Of a stretch of 64,000 nucleotides of DNA, positions 1 through 8,440 are shown piece by piece. Source of the DNA: Plastoroseomonas hellenica (GTDB lineage Bacteria > Pseudomonadota > Alphaproteobacteria > Acetobacterales > Acetobacteraceae); contig NZ_JAAGBB010000012.1 of NCBI RefSeq assembly GCF_018129085.1, forward strand, positions 1-64,000, read 5' to 3'. The notes beneath the pieces are model-generated. The model saw only the letters and a program-made list of their open reading frames with translations, was not told the DNA's origin and made no database searches. The position numbers and the translations under genes were made by a program. Each line of letters opens with the position of its first letter. The first letter of the stretch is position 1.

Positions 1-172
1 CGAGCACCAGCGCGCGCCCCGCCGGCGGGGCGGTCACCGGCGCCACGGCCGCGATGCGCCAGACCTGCAGCGCCAGGAGCAGCAGCGAGATCCCCAGGCT
101 GGCGGCGATCACCAGCAGCGACAGCAAGGCCGTGAAAGCCCCTTCCGCGCCGAGGAAGGGCTCCCGCCGCAT
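1..172 (-). CDS. Membrane-anchored protein, N-terminal fragment (cut by window start)
   Basis: An open frame begins at an ATG (complement of 170-172) and runs off the left edge, giving 57 residues. The N-terminus starts MRREPFLGAEG and then has one clear hydrophobic segment (about residues 14-38, rich in Leu, Ile, Ala and Val), followed by a Pro/Ala-rich stretch. This looks like a signal anchor or first transmembrane helix of an inner-membrane protein. No family can be named from this fragment. Repeat A1 starts two bases upstream of the start codon, so its promoter would lie inside or beyond that repeat. Confidence 0.5.
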   Translation of the reverse strand, partial: MRREPFLGAEGAFTALLSLLVIAASLGISLLLLALQVWRIAAVAPVTAPPAGRALVL

Positions 173-173
173 C

Positions 174-390
174 AGAGCCGGTTAGGGAATGATGCGGCAG
201 CAAGCTGGCGAGGCATTTTTTGCTCCTGTCGTGTCGGGTGACGCAGCCGATGCTGGTTGCATCGGCCCAAGCAGATCCCATTCAGGCAAAGCCTGAGCGG
301 GTGAAGATGCTTGGCAAGACAATCTGGCCGGCGCGGCAGGGGCGGAAAAGGACCGCCAGATTGCCCCGCGGCCATTCTCAAACCGGCTCT
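174..390 (+). repeat. Family A long-hairpin repeat, copy A1 (variant with extra arm)
   Basis: The ends are inverted repeats: AGAGCCGGTT at the left and AACCGGCTCT at the right, continuing imperfectly inward for about 18 bp. The apical hairpin GCCGATGC-TGGTT-GCATCGGC lies at 246-266. This copy carries about 48 extra bases (267-314) that form their own stem, CCAAGCA with TGCTTGG, enclosing TCAGGC-AAA-GCCTGA. The right end supplies the first base of the stop codon of the hydrolase gene at 390. Confidence 0.8.
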
Positions 391-1382
391 CAGCCCGTCG
401 CCCGAGCCAACCACCGCGCGGCCGCGGTCTGGGCGCCGGATGGCAGGGGCGCCCGGGGCGCCGCCAGCCAGGCCAGGATGTCATGCACCACGACCACGCT
501 TCCCTCATCGCGCAGGAGTTGATGATACCCCTCCGGATAGAAGCCGAGCGTCGCGGGCGCCGTTTCCGGCAGGCTGTGCAGCACCGTCCGCGTCGGGCCC
601 GCGGGGATGAGCTGGTCCTTGCCGCCGTAGAGGATCAGCATCGGCTTGCCGTAGACGCCGAGATGCGGCGCCGCGGCGACCGCGGCATCCATCAGGTCGA
701 TCAGGCCGATCGCCGTATCGACCCGCGTCTCCCGCAGGATCAGCGGGTCGCGGGACCAGCGGCGCAGCGCGGCGTCGTTGTTGGTGGGCGTGATGCCGCC
801 GAAGCTGTTCCGGAAGCCCCAACGCGGGACCATGAAGGCCGCGATGTCGAGGAAGACACGCAGGATGCCGGGCATGGTGTTGCGCCCCCAGATCGCCGGT
901 GCCAGCAGCACCATGGCGTCGACGGCCAGGTCGCCCCGCGCCGCCGCCACCATCCCGACCGCACCGCCCATGCTTTCGCCCATCAGCACCAGCGGCAGCC
1001 CCGGGTGGCGGGCCCGCAGCAACGCACAGGCGGTCGCGGCATCGGCGGCGAGCGTCTCCACCCCCGCCCAGTAGCCACGATTGGGGGCCGCACCGAAGCC
1101 GCGCTGGTCGATGCCGTAGAGGGCGACACCCTGCGCCGTGAAGAGCGGCGCCGGATCCGCCAGGAAGCTGCGCGCATATTCGCCGAAGCCATGCAGGCCG
1201 AGGATCACCGCGCTCGGCTCGCCGACCGGCAACCACCGTCTGAGCGGCAGCTCGGCACCATCCGCCATGACCAGGTGGTCGCCTTCGACTGCCGGCGTCA
1301 GGCGTGGCGGCCCCGCCGGCATGACCAGCGGCGTGCAGGCGGCGAGCGCCGGGAGGGTTGCGAGAAGCGAGCGTCGGTTCAT
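390..1382 (-). CDS. Alpha/beta hydrolase lipoprotein (monoacylglycerol lipase/lysophospholipase-like)
   Basis: Protein of 330 residues. The chosen ATG gives a lipoprotein signal peptide: MNRRSLLATLPALAAC has a lipobox L-A-A-C with Cys16. The longer in-frame start at 1448 would bury this signal. The mature part is a serine alpha/beta hydrolase: HGFGEY oxyanion region, nucleophile elbow GESMGG, Asp in GGKDQLIP, and His in GYHQLL. The pattern fits the monoglyceride lipase/lysophospholipase family, so it probably hydrolyses acylglycerols or lysolipids in the cell envelope. The stop codon directly touches repeat A1. It is transcribed divergently from the zf-CHCC/polA genes. Substrate is unknown. 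Confidence 0.82.
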   Translation of the reverse strand: MNRRSLLATLPALAACTPLVMPAGPPRLTPAVEGDHLVMADGAELPLRRWLPVGEPSAVILGLHGFGEYARSFLADPAPLFTAQGVALYGIDQRGFGAAPNRGYWAGVETLAADAATACALLRARHPGLPLVLMGESMGGAVGMVAAARGDLAVDAMVLLAPAIWGRNTMPGILRVFLDIAAFMVPRWGFRNSFGGITPTNNDAALRRWSRDPLILRETRVDTAIGLIDLMDAAVAAAPHLGVYGKPMLILYGGKDQLIPAGPTRTVLHSLPETAPATLGFYPEGYHQLLRDEGSVVVVHDILAWLAAPRAPLPSGAQTAAARWLARATG

Positions 1383-1462
1383 CGGTCCACGCAGAGTATC
1401 GGGCAGCCCATGCTCTGGTCCATCCGGCCGTGGGTGACTATGGTGCAAGTGCCTTTCCGTGA

Positions 1463-1506
1463 CGCAGATTGATGCCTCCGGGCCTGCCCGCCCTCAGGCG
1501 ATCCGC
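1463..1506 (+). repeat. Family B GATTCA-type hairpin, copy B1 (divergent member)
   Basis: This lies between the divergent hydrolase and zf-CHCC genes. The inner stem GCCTCCGGGC / GCCCTCAGGC and the flanking GATT...GATC follow the family B layout. The outer stem GCAGAT / ATCCGC has one mismatch. It is the least certain copy. Confidence 0.5.
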
Positions 1507-1540
1507 GCCACGGCCCTACTCGAACGGACAGGGAACGCCG

Positions 1541-1768
1541 ATGCGCGACCAGCAACAGACCGGCTACACGCCGTACCCCGTGGCCGGCGTGACGCCCGAG
1601 CAGCGCGTCCTGGTCGAGCGCCGCGCGGTCGCCTGCGACGGCTCCGTCGCCGGCGCGCTCGGCCATCCCCGCGTCTGGCTGCGCATCGAAGGCACCGAGG
1701 TCACCTGCCCCTATTGCTCGATCACCTATGTGCTGAAGGAAGGCGCTGACGGTGGCGACCACCACTGA
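1541..1768 (+). CDS. Zinc-finger domain protein, zf-CHCC (NDUFS6-like)
   Basis: A 75-residue protein. The Cys-His-Cys-Cys pattern is plain: ACDG, then GHPRVWL, then CPYCS near the C-terminus. Known members of this family resemble the mitochondrial complex I subunit NDUFS6 and bind one zinc. A role in complex I assembly is inferred from that family. The ATG at 1541 precedes the MRDQQQTG sequence. An upstream ATG at 1469 would add a non-conserved leader overlapping hairpin B1. The last 17 bases overlap the polA start, so the two are probably co-transcribed and translationally coupled. Confidence 0.85.
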   Translation: MRDQQQTGYTPYPVAGVTPEQRVLVERRAVACDGSVAGALGHPRVWLRIEGTEVTCPYCSITYVLKEGADGGDHH

Positions 1769-4550
1769 GGGCGCGCCGGACCGCCACCTGATCCTGGTGG
1801 ACGGGTCCGGCTACATCTTCCGGGCCTTCCATGCGCTGCCGCCGATGACGCGGCCGGACGGCGTGCAGGTGAATGCCGTGTTCGGCTTCACCCAGATGCT
1901 GACCCAGTTCCTGCAGAAGCATATCGGCAGCCATATCGCGGTGGTCTTCGACGCCGGCCGCGTCACCTTCCGCAACGCCATCTACCCCGACTACAAGGCG
2001 CACCGTCCCGAGGCGCCGGAGGAGCTGATCCCGCAATTCGCCCTGATCCGGGAAGCGACCGCCGCATCCGGCGTCTGCTGCATCGAGCTCGACAACTACG
2101 AAGCCGATGACCTGATCGCCGCCTATGCCAAGGCCTTCCGCGACGAGGGCGGGCGGGTGACCATCGTCTCCTCCGACAAGGATCTCATGCAGCTCGTGCG
2201 CGACGGCGTCGAGATGCTGGACCCGATCAAACAGAAGCCGATCCGCGAGCCGGAGGTGCTGGAGAAATTCGGCGTTCCGCCGTCCATGGTGGCCGATGTG
2301 CAGGCGCTGGCGGGCGATCCCACCGACAATGTGCCGGGCGTGCCCGGCATCGGCATCAAGACCGCGGCGCAACTGCTGCTGGAGCATGGCGGGCTGGAAG
2401 GCTTGCTGGCCGCAGCCCCCTCCATCAAGCAGCCGAAGCGGCGCGAGGCGCTGGTCGCCAATGCCGAGCTGGCGCGGATCTCGAAGCGCCTGGTGCTGCT
2501 CGACGAGAACACGCCGCTGCCGGAGCCGATGGAGGCGCTGGCCGCCCGCGCTCCGGATGCCGAGAAGCTGGAGCGCTTCCTGCGCACCCAGGGCTTCCGC
2601 AGCCTGCTGGCGCGCCTCGGCTTCGGGGAGGCGCCGGCGCATCCGGCGGTGGCGGCGCGGCAGAGCATGCCGCTCGAGCCGGCGGTGCCGCTGGAAGCGG
2701 AGGCGCCACCCTTCGGCCCCTATGAGACGGTCACCGATCTCGACGCGCTGCATGCCTGGATCGCGGAGGCGCGGGCGGCCGGGGTGATCGGCTTCGACAC
2801 CGAGACCGACAGCCTCGATCCGCTCCGCGCGACGCTGGTCGGCCTGTCGATCGCGACCGCCCCGGGCCGCGCCTGCTATGTGCCGCTGCGCCATGGCCAC
2901 ACGCAGGCACAGGACATGCTGAGCGCGCCGCCGCCGACGCAGGTCCCGCCCGAGGCGGCGATGGCGGCGCTGAAGCCGCTGCTCGAGGATCCCGCCGTGC
3001 TGAAGGTCTTCCAGCACGCGAAATACGACCTGGAAGTGCTGGCGCAGCCGGTGAATGGCGGCATCGCCGTGGCGCCGGTCGACGATACCATGATGATCTC
3101 CTACGCCATGGAGGCGGGGCGCCATGGACATGGGATGGATGAGCTGTCGCAGCTCCATCTCGGCCACACGCCGATCGCCTATGACGAGGTGACCGGCACC
3201 GGCCGCGGGCGAATCCCCTTCGCGGAGGTCCCTCTCGACAAGGCGACCGCCTATGCGGCCGAAGACGCGGATGTGACGCTCCGCCTCTGGCAGGCGCTGC
3301 GGCCGCGGCTCCGCCAGGATGGGTCGCTCGTGCTCTACGAGCAGGTCGAGCGCCGCATGATCGGCGTGCTGCGCGACATGGAGATGGCGGGCATCAAGGT
3401 CGACGGCGTCGAGCTCGCCCGCATCGGCGAGGATTTCTCGCAACGGCTGGTCACCATGGAAGCCCGCATCCACACGCTGGCGGGCCGGCCCTTCAATGTC
3501 GGCTCGCCGAAGCAGCTCGGCGAGATCCTGTTCGACGAGATGAAGCTGCCGGGCGGCAAGAAGGGCAAGGCCGGCGCCTATTCCACCGATGTGACTGTGC
3601 TGGAGGAACTGGCCGGCCAGGGCGTGGACCTGGCGCGCGCGGTGCTGGACTGGCGGCAGATCGCCAAGCTGAAATCGACCTATGTCGATGGGCTCTCGGC
3701 GCAGCTCGATTCCCGCAGCGGGCGCGTGCACACCAGCTATTCAATGGCCAACACCACGACCGGCCGCATCGCCTCGACCGAGCCCAACCTGCAGAACATC
3801 CCGGTCCGCACCGAGGAAGGTCAGCGCATCCGCCGCGCCTTCGTGGCCGAGCCCGGCCATGTGCTGATGAGCGCCGACTACAGCCAGATCGAGCTGCGGC
3901 TGCTGGCGGACCTGGCCGACGTGCCGACGCTCCGCGAGGCCTTCGCGCAGGGCGAGGACATCCACAGCCGCACCGCCGCCGAGGTCTTCAAGCCGCCGTC
4001 CGGCACCGTCGACAAGGAGGCGCGACGGCGCGCCAAGATGATCAATTTCGGCATCATCTACGGGATGTCCGCCTTCGGCCTCGCCTCCCGCCTCGGCATC
4101 ACGCCGGGCGAGGGGCGCGGCATCATCGATGCCTATTTCGGGCAGTATCCGGGCATCCGGGACTGCATGGAGAAGATGAAGCAGGAGGCGCGGACGCATG
4201 GCTTCGTCCGCACCTCCTTCGGCCGCAAGATCTGGATCGCCGACATCAACACCAAGGACCCCGCGCGCCGCGCGGGCGCCGAGCGCGCCGCGATCAACGC
4301 CCCCTTCCAGGGCGGCGCCGCCGAGGTCATCAAGCGCGCCATGGTGCGGCTGCCCAAGGCGCTGCGCGACGCGGGCCTTTCGGCGCGCATGCTGCTGCAG
4401 GTGCATGACGAGCTGGTCTTCGAGGTGCCGGAGGCCGAGGTCGATGCAACCAGCGCCCTGGTGAAGCGCGTCATGGAAGGCGTCGCCGAATTGCGCGTGC
4501 CGCTCGCCGTCGAGATCGGCACGGGGCGGAGCTGGTCCGAAGCACACTGA
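1752..4550 (+). CDS. polA: DNA polymerase I
   Basis: A 932-residue, full-length family A polymerase with all three domains. The N-terminal 5'-3' exonuclease (about 10-290) has VDGSGYIFRAF and the acidic EADD and SSDKDLMQL motifs. The 3'-5' proofreading domain (about 335-520) keeps the catalytic D349 and E351 in FDTETDS. The polymerase domain has D709 in DYSQIELRLL, an O-helix RRAKMINFGIIYG, and H885-D886-E887 in QVHDELVF. It acts in Okazaki fragment maturation and repair synthesis. The start is GTG, inside the end of the zf-CHCC gene. No GTG-to-ATG alternative fits as well. Confidence 0.97.
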   Translation: MATTTEGAPDRHLILVDGSGYIFRAFHALPPMTRPDGVQVNAVFGFTQMLTQFLQKHIGSHIAVVFDAGRVTFRNAIYPDYKAHRPEAPEELIPQFALIREATAASGVCCIELDNYEADDLIAAYAKAFRDEGGRVTIVSSDKDLMQLVRDGVEMLDPIKQKPIREPEVLEKFGVPPSMVADVQALAGDPTDNVPGVPGIGIKTAAQLLLEHGGLEGLLAAAPSIKQPKRREALVANAELARISKRLVLLDENTPLPEPMEALAARAPDAEKLERFLRTQGFRSLLARLGFGEAPAHPAVAARQSMPLEPAVPLEAEAPPFGPYETVTDLDALHAWIAEARAAGVIGFDTETDSLDPLRATLVGLSIATAPGRACYVPLRHGHTQAQDMLSAPPPTQVPPEAAMAALKPLLEDPAVLKVFQHAKYDLEVLAQPVNGGIAVAPVDDTMMISYAMEAGRHGHGMDELSQLHLGHTPIAYDEVTGTGRGRIPFAEVPLDKATAYAAEDADVTLRLWQALRPRLRQDGSLVLYEQVERRMIGVLRDMEMAGIKVDGVELARIGEDFSQRLVTMEARIHTLAGRPFNVGSPKQLGEILFDEMKLPGGKKGKAGAYSTDVTVLEELAGQGVDLARAVLDWRQIAKLKSTYVDGLSAQLDSRSGRVHTSYSMANTTTGRIASTEPNLQNIPVRTEEGQRIRRAFVAEPGHVLMSADYSQIELRLLADLADVPTLREAFAQGEDIHSRTAAEVFKPPSGTVDKEARRRAKMINFGIIYGMSAFGLASRLGITPGEGRGIIDAYFGQYPGIRDCMEKMKQEARTHGFVRTSFGRKIWIADINTKDPARRAGAERAAINAPFQGGAAEVIKRAMVRLPKALRDAGLSARMLLQVHDELVFEVPEAEVDATSALVKRVMEGVAELRVPLAVEIGTGRSWSEAH

Positions 4551-4611
4551 GACACTTTGTTTGATCGCGTGATTCAGACTTTTCGGCCGAACCGGCCTCA
4601 AGTCATCACGC
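4551..4611 (+). repeat. Family B hairpin, copy B2
   Basis: It begins immediately after the polA TGA with GACACTTTGTTTGATC, then the hairpin whose outer stem is GCGTGAT / ATCACGC (4567-4611), with inner GACTT / AAGTC and GGCC pairs. It is nearly identical to copy B3. The position suggests a 3'-end or terminator-like role for polA. Confidence 0.8.
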
Positions 4612-4650
4612 TCCAGGAAGCGCACTGAAGGGCGTCCAAGGGACATAACA

Positions 4651-5841
4651 ATGAACGAACGCCGCACGCTGCTGACCATCTGCGGGGCGCATTTCGTCAG
4701 CCATCTGCATATCCTGGTGCTGCCGCCGCTGTTCCCGCTGCTGCGCGACGTGCTCGGCGTCGGCTTCGTGGAGCTCGGCCTGGCGCTGACGCTGTTCAAC
4801 GTGGTCAGCGGGCTGACCCAGGCGCCCGTCGGCTTCCTGGTGGACCGGCTCGGCGCGCGGCGGGTGCTGGTGTCCGGCCTGCTGCTCGGCGGCCTCGCCT
4901 TCGTGCTGCTCGGACTGTTCCCGAGCTATCCGCTGCTGCTCGCCGCCGGGCTGCTGGCCGGGCTCGCCAACAGCGTCTATCACCCGGCGGATTACGCGAT
5001 CCTCTCGGCCGGCGTCTCGGAAGCCCGCATGGGCCGCGCCTTCTCCATCCACACTTTCGCCGGCTATCTCGGCGGCGCGGTGGCACCGGCGTTCGTACTG
5101 ACGCTGTCCAGCACGCTCGGCCTGGGGGCGGCGCTGATCGCCGCGGGGCTGCTCGGGCCGCTGGCGGCCTTGCCATTGCTGCGCGGCGCCTTGAGCGAGA
5201 CGGCAGCGGCGCGCGCCGCCCACAAGCCTGCCGAGGCGGTGTCGCTCAAGCTCATCCTGTCGCCGGCGATCATCGCGCTGACCGGCTTCTTCACCCTGCT
5301 CGCGCTCTCCTCCGGCGGGTTGCAGGCCTTCTCCGTCGTCGCCTTCACCGAAGGCAGCGGGCTGTCGCTCGCCGCCGCCAGCGCGGCGCTGACCGCCTGG
5401 CTGGCGATGAGCGCGGCGGGCGTGCTGGCCGGCGGCATCATCGCCGACCGGACGCGGAAGCACGGGCTGGTGGCCGCGGCCGGCTTCGGCGCGGCGACGG
5501 TGCTGATCCTGATCCTGGGTCTGGTCTCGCTGCCGGCGCCGCTGGTGATCCTGCTGATGGGCGCCGCCGGCCTGCTGACCGGCGCCATCATGCCGTCGCG
5601 CGACATGCTGGTCCGCGCCGCCTCCCCGCGCGGCATGGAGGGGCGGGTCTTCGGCATCGTCTCCACCGGCTTCAACATCGGCGGCACGGTGGGGCCGCTC
5701 GCCTTCGGGCTGCTGCTGGATGCCGGACGGCCGTCGCTGGTCTTCCTGCTGGCGGCGCTGTTCACCGGGCTGACGGCGGCCATGGCGATCCGGCAGGAAT
5801 TCTCGGCGCGCCGGCGCACGCAGATGGCGGCGGCGGAATAG
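4651..5841 (+). CDS. MFS transporter (fosmidomycin-resistance-like)
   Basis: A 396-residue polytopic protein with about 12 hydrophobic segments and the MFS loop motif DRLGARRV between helices 2 and 3. The N-terminal [18 protein letters not shown] and the YHPADYAIL segment resemble the Fsr/fosmidomycin-resistance branch of the major facilitator superfamily, which are drug or small-molecule exporters. The substrate here cannot be told. It follows polA after hairpin B2, so it probably has its own promoter. Confidence 0.82.
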   Translation: MNERRTLLTICGAHFVSHLHILVLPPLFPLLRDVLGVGFVELGLALTLFNVVSGLTQAPVGFLVDRLGARRVLVSGLLLGGLAFVLLGLFPSYPLLLAAGLLAGLANSVYHPADYAILSAGVSEARMGRAFSIHTFAGYLGGAVAPAFVLTLSSTLGLGAALIAAGLLGPLAALPLLRGALSETAAARAAHKPAEAVSLKLILSPAIIALTGFFTLLALSSGGLQAFSVVAFTEGSGLSLAAASAALTAWLAMSAAGVLAGGIIADRTRKHGLVAAAGFGAATVLILILGLVSLPAPLVILLMGAAGLLTGAIMPSRDMLVRAASPRGMEGRVFGIVSTGFNIGGTVGPLAFGLLLDAGRPSLVFLLAALFTGLTAAMAIRQEFSARRRTQMAAAE

Positions 5842-5891
5842 ACTTTCGTCGTCGCCATGCGTTGCCCTTCCGACAGCCCCAGGAGGATCCG

Positions 5892-6050
5892 ATGCGCGGC
5901 AGCCCGAGAAGCCTATTCCTGAGCGCGGCCAACCGCGCGCTGATCTGGTGGCAGGCGGCCGCCAAGGCGGCACTCAAACGCCAGCAGACGGCAAGCCTTC
6001 GCGCCCTCGTCCGTGGGAAGCCGACCCGGCGCCGCCGGAAGAGTCGCTAG
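5892..6050 (+). CDS. Small basic hypothetical protein
   Basis: A 52-residue protein starting MRGSPRSLFLS. An excellent ribosome binding site (AGGAGG, about six bases upstream) supports this ATG over the earlier one at 5862. It has an amphipathic Ala/Trp-rich middle (IWWQAAAKAAL) and a strongly basic tail (RRRRKSR), so nucleic acid or membrane-surface binding is possible. I do not recognise a family. Its TAG stop starts the compound repeat B3. It lies on the same strand as, and 50 bases after, the MFS gene. Confidence 0.55.
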   Translation: MRGSPRSLFLSAANRALIWWQAAAKAALKRQQTASLRALVRGKPTRRRRKSR

Positions 6051-6152
6051 AACATGATGCGCTCGCAGACGCTCACGCATCATGCTCCAGCACTTTGTTT
6101 GATCGCGTGATTCAGACTTTTCGGCGATTCCGCCTCAAGTCATCACGCTCTA
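6050..6152 (+). repeat. Family B compound element, copy B3 (two hairpins)
   Basis: This sits between convergent genes and touches both stop codons. The first hairpin is CATGATGCG / CGCATCATG (6053-6084). The second is the family B hairpin with outer stem GCGTGAT / ATCACGC (6105-6148). The whole unit begins GAACATG and ends ATCACGCTCTA, the last three bases being the complement of the DUF2237 TAG stop. It probably acts as a bidirectional terminator or mRNA 3' end. Confidence 0.82.
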
Positions 6153-6548
6153 ATCCAAGTCCAGCGCATAGGCGCGCAGATGTTCCAGCGCGCAGACCTC
6201 GAGTGCTGCGACATGCGTCGCCTCCAGCAGCACCGGCGGCGCGCAGCCATGCTGCCGTGCCTCCTCCCACCGGATCGCGGCTAGGCACCAGCGGTCGCCG
6301 GGCTTCAGGCCCGGGAAGCGGAGCGATGGGCGCGGCGTCATCAGGTCATTGCCGCGGGCCAGGCTGAAAGCGAGGAAGGCCGCCGTCATCTCCGCGCAGA
6401 CGACGTGCCGCCCAATATCCTCGGTGCCGGTATGGCAGCAGCCGTCCCGCAGGAAGCCGGTGAGCGGCGCGACCGAGCAGGGCAGCAAGGGGCCGCCCAA
6501 CACATTGGTCGCGCCGTCGCCCCGGAGCCAGTCGAACCCCGTGCTCAC
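6150..6548 (-). CDS. DUF2237 family protein
   Basis: A 132-residue soluble protein with the family hallmarks NVLGGPLLPCS, GFLRDGCCHTG, FPGLKPGDRWCL and VLLEATH. The family is widespread in bacteria and conserved in length. No biochemical function is firmly assigned. Conserved Cys residues (C29, the CC pair and C92 region) hint at metal or redox chemistry, which is inference. The start ATG at 6548 matches the usual family N-terminus just ahead of NVLGG. It is convergent with the small basic gene across repeat B3. Confidence 0.85.
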   Translation of the reverse strand: MSTGFDWLRGDGATNVLGGPLLPCSVAPLTGFLRDGCCHTGTEDIGRHVVCAEMTAAFLAFSLARGNDLMTPRPSLRFPGLKPGDRWCLAAIRWEEARQHGCAPPVLLEATHVAALEVCALEHLRAYALDLD

Positions 6549-6658
6549 GCGCGGATCGCACTTGGCAAGGCATGGTGCAGCGGCTTGGTCATGCCCGACA
6601 GTCTAGACCGGATCCCGTTCCGGGCGCAGTTCCCGTTCCGGCGAAGAGGACGGCCGTA

Positions 6659-6708
6659 TCAGGCGGCCGCGCGGACCGCGATGTCAGGCGGCCGCGCGGA
6701 TCGCGACT
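6659..6708. repeat. 25-bp tandem direct repeat at the pckA 3' end
   Basis: Two adjacent 25-bp units (6659-6683 and 6684-6708) both start TCAGGCGGCCGCGCGGA and differ at only a few positions. The right unit encodes the last residues and stop of pckA. The left unit is a copy just downstream of the stop. Confidence 0.8.
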
Positions 6709-8279
6709 TCGCGAACGCTGTCGTCTACGGCGCCGACGAAGGTCTCGAAATTCTTCTCGAACCGCGCCACCAGCTCCTTCGCGGTGCGATCATAGGCCGC
6801 CTTGTCGGCCCAGGTCTCGCGCGGGTTCAGCACCTCGGCCGGCACGCCCGGCACCGCCTTCGGGATCATCAGCCCGAAGAACGGATCGCGCACGAACTCC
6901 GCGCGGGCCAGCGATCCGTCGAGCGCCGCCTTCAGCAGCGCGCGGGTGTGCCTGATCGACATGCGCTTGCCGGTACCGTAGGCGCCGCCGGTCCAGCCGG
7001 TGTTGACCAGCCAGCAATCGGCGCCGTCGGCGGCGATCCGCTCGGCCAGCATCTTGCCGTAGACCTCGGGGTGGCGGGGCAGGAAGGGTGCGCCGAAGCA
7101 GGTCGAGAAAGTCGCCTGCGGCTCCTTCCCGAGGCCCTTCTCGGTGCCGGCGACGCGCGCCGTGTAGCCCGAGAGGAAGTGGTACATCGCCTGCGCGGCC
7201 GAGAGCTTCGCGATCGGCGGCAGCACGCCGAAGGCGTCAGCGGTCAGCATCACCACATTCTTCGGCAGGCCCGCACGACCTTCCGGCACCACATTCGGGA
7301 TGTAGTGGATCGGATAGCAGGACCGCGTGTTCTCGGTCAGCGAGCGGTCGGCCAGGTCGAGTTTGCCCGCAACGTCGGAGACCACATTCTCCAGCACCGT
7401 GCCGAAGCGATGGGTGGCCGCGAAGATCTGCGGCTCGGCCTCCGCCGAAAGGTCGATGACTTTGGCATAGCAGCCGCCTTCGAAGTTGAAGACGCCGGAG
7501 GGCGACCAGCCATGCTCGTCATCGCCGATGAGACGGCGATCGGGATCGGAGGAAAGCGTGGTCTTGCCGGTGCCGGACAGGCCGAAGAACAGGGCGGTGT
7601 CGCCCTTCTCCCCGACATTGGCGCTGCAATGCATCGGCAGCACGCCGCGCGCCGGCAGCAGCCAGTTCATGACCGTGAAGATCGACTTCTTGATCTCGCC
7701 GGCATAGCTGGTGCCGGCAATGCAGATGATGCGCTCCGCAAAGGACAGCGCGATCGCGGTCGTGCTGCGGCAGCCATGCTTCGCCGGATCCGCCTCCATC
7801 TCCGGCGCGTGCAGGATGGTGAAGTCGGGCACGAAACCCGCCAGTTCCTCGGCCGCCGGACGGATGAACATGTTGCGCGCGAAGAGCGCGTGCCAGGCAT
7901 TGGTGGTCACCAGCCGCACCCGGATGCGGTGCGCGGGATCGGCGCCGGCATAGAGGTCCTGGGTGTAGAGCTCGCCCCGCGCGCCGAGCCAGGCGCGGAC
8001 ATCGGCGGCGAATCGCTTGAAGGCATCGGCCGGGAGCTTCTGGTTGACCTTGCCCCACCAGACATCGCCGGTGGTCTCCGGCTCATCGGCCACGAACTTG
8101 TCCTGGACGGAGCGCCCGGTGTGCTGGCCGGTGACGGCCATGAAGGCGCCGTCCTCGGACAGCCGGCCCTCGCCACGGCGCAGCGCCTCGGCCACCAGGG
8201 CAGGGGCGAGGAGGTTGGCGCGCAGGGTGCCGGTGGCGGTGACGCCCGTCCCGGCGAGAGCAGCGGCAAGGTCGGTCAT
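6684..8279 (-). CDS. pckA: Phosphoenolpyruvate carboxykinase (ATP)
   Basis: A 531-residue enzyme catalysing oxaloacetate + ATP to PEP + ADP + CO2, the first committed step of gluconeogenesis. The kinase P-loop GLSGTGKTT is at residues 233-241. The metal and substrate region YAGEIKKSIFTVMNW and the IGDDEHGW motif are intact. Length matches the ATP-dependent family. The ATG at 8279 has a GGAG ten bases upstream, better than the in-frame start at 8306. In many alphaproteobacteria pckA lies beside chvI/chvG, as here, with one gene intervening. The 3' end carries a 25-bp tandem duplication. Confidence 0.96.
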   Translation of the reverse strand: MTDLAAALAGTGVTATGTLRANLLAPALVAEALRRGEGRLSEDGAFMAVTGQHTGRSVQDKFVADEPETTGDVWWGKVNQKLPADAFKRFAADVRAWLGARGELYTQDLYAGADPAHRIRVRLVTTNAWHALFARNMFIRPAAEELAGFVPDFTILHAPEMEADPAKHGCRSTTAIALSFAERIICIAGTSYAGEIKKSIFTVMNWLLPARGVLPMHCSANVGEKGDTALFFGLSGTGKTTLSSDPDRRLIGDDEHGWSPSGVFNFEGGCYAKVIDLSAEAEPQIFAATHRFGTVLENVVSDVAGKLDLADRSLTENTRSCYPIHYIPNVVPEGRAGLPKNVVMLTADAFGVLPPIAKLSAAQAMYHFLSGYTARVAGTEKGLGKEPQATFSTCFGAPFLPRHPEVYGKMLAERIAADGADCWLVNTGWTGGAYGTGKRMSIRHTRALLKAALDGSLARAEFVRDPFFGLMIPKAVPGVPAEVLNPRETWADKAAYDRTAKELVARFEKNFETFVGAVDDSVREVAIRAAA

Positions 8280-8440
8280 GAATGTCTCCGAGCGGCGATG
8301 GCGCACCAGACGCGTGCAACCTTAGCGATCAATCCTGTGTCTTCTTAAGTGACGGCGAAAATGCGGCGTGTCCAGGGCATAGGCGTGCAGCGCGTCAAAT
8401 TCCTCGCTGTCGTACCAATCGCCCGTTTTTGATCAATGAG

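Noticed and set aside
1722-3731. Long open frame antisense to polA
   Set aside because: It has low-complexity His/Arg/Gln-rich translation typical of antisense to GC-rich genes, and no recognisable domain or ribosome binding site.
4435-4465. GATGCAACCAG inside polA resembling the family A apical loop
   Set aside because: Only a short stretch matches, without the flanking stem or core, and it is within conserved coding sequence.
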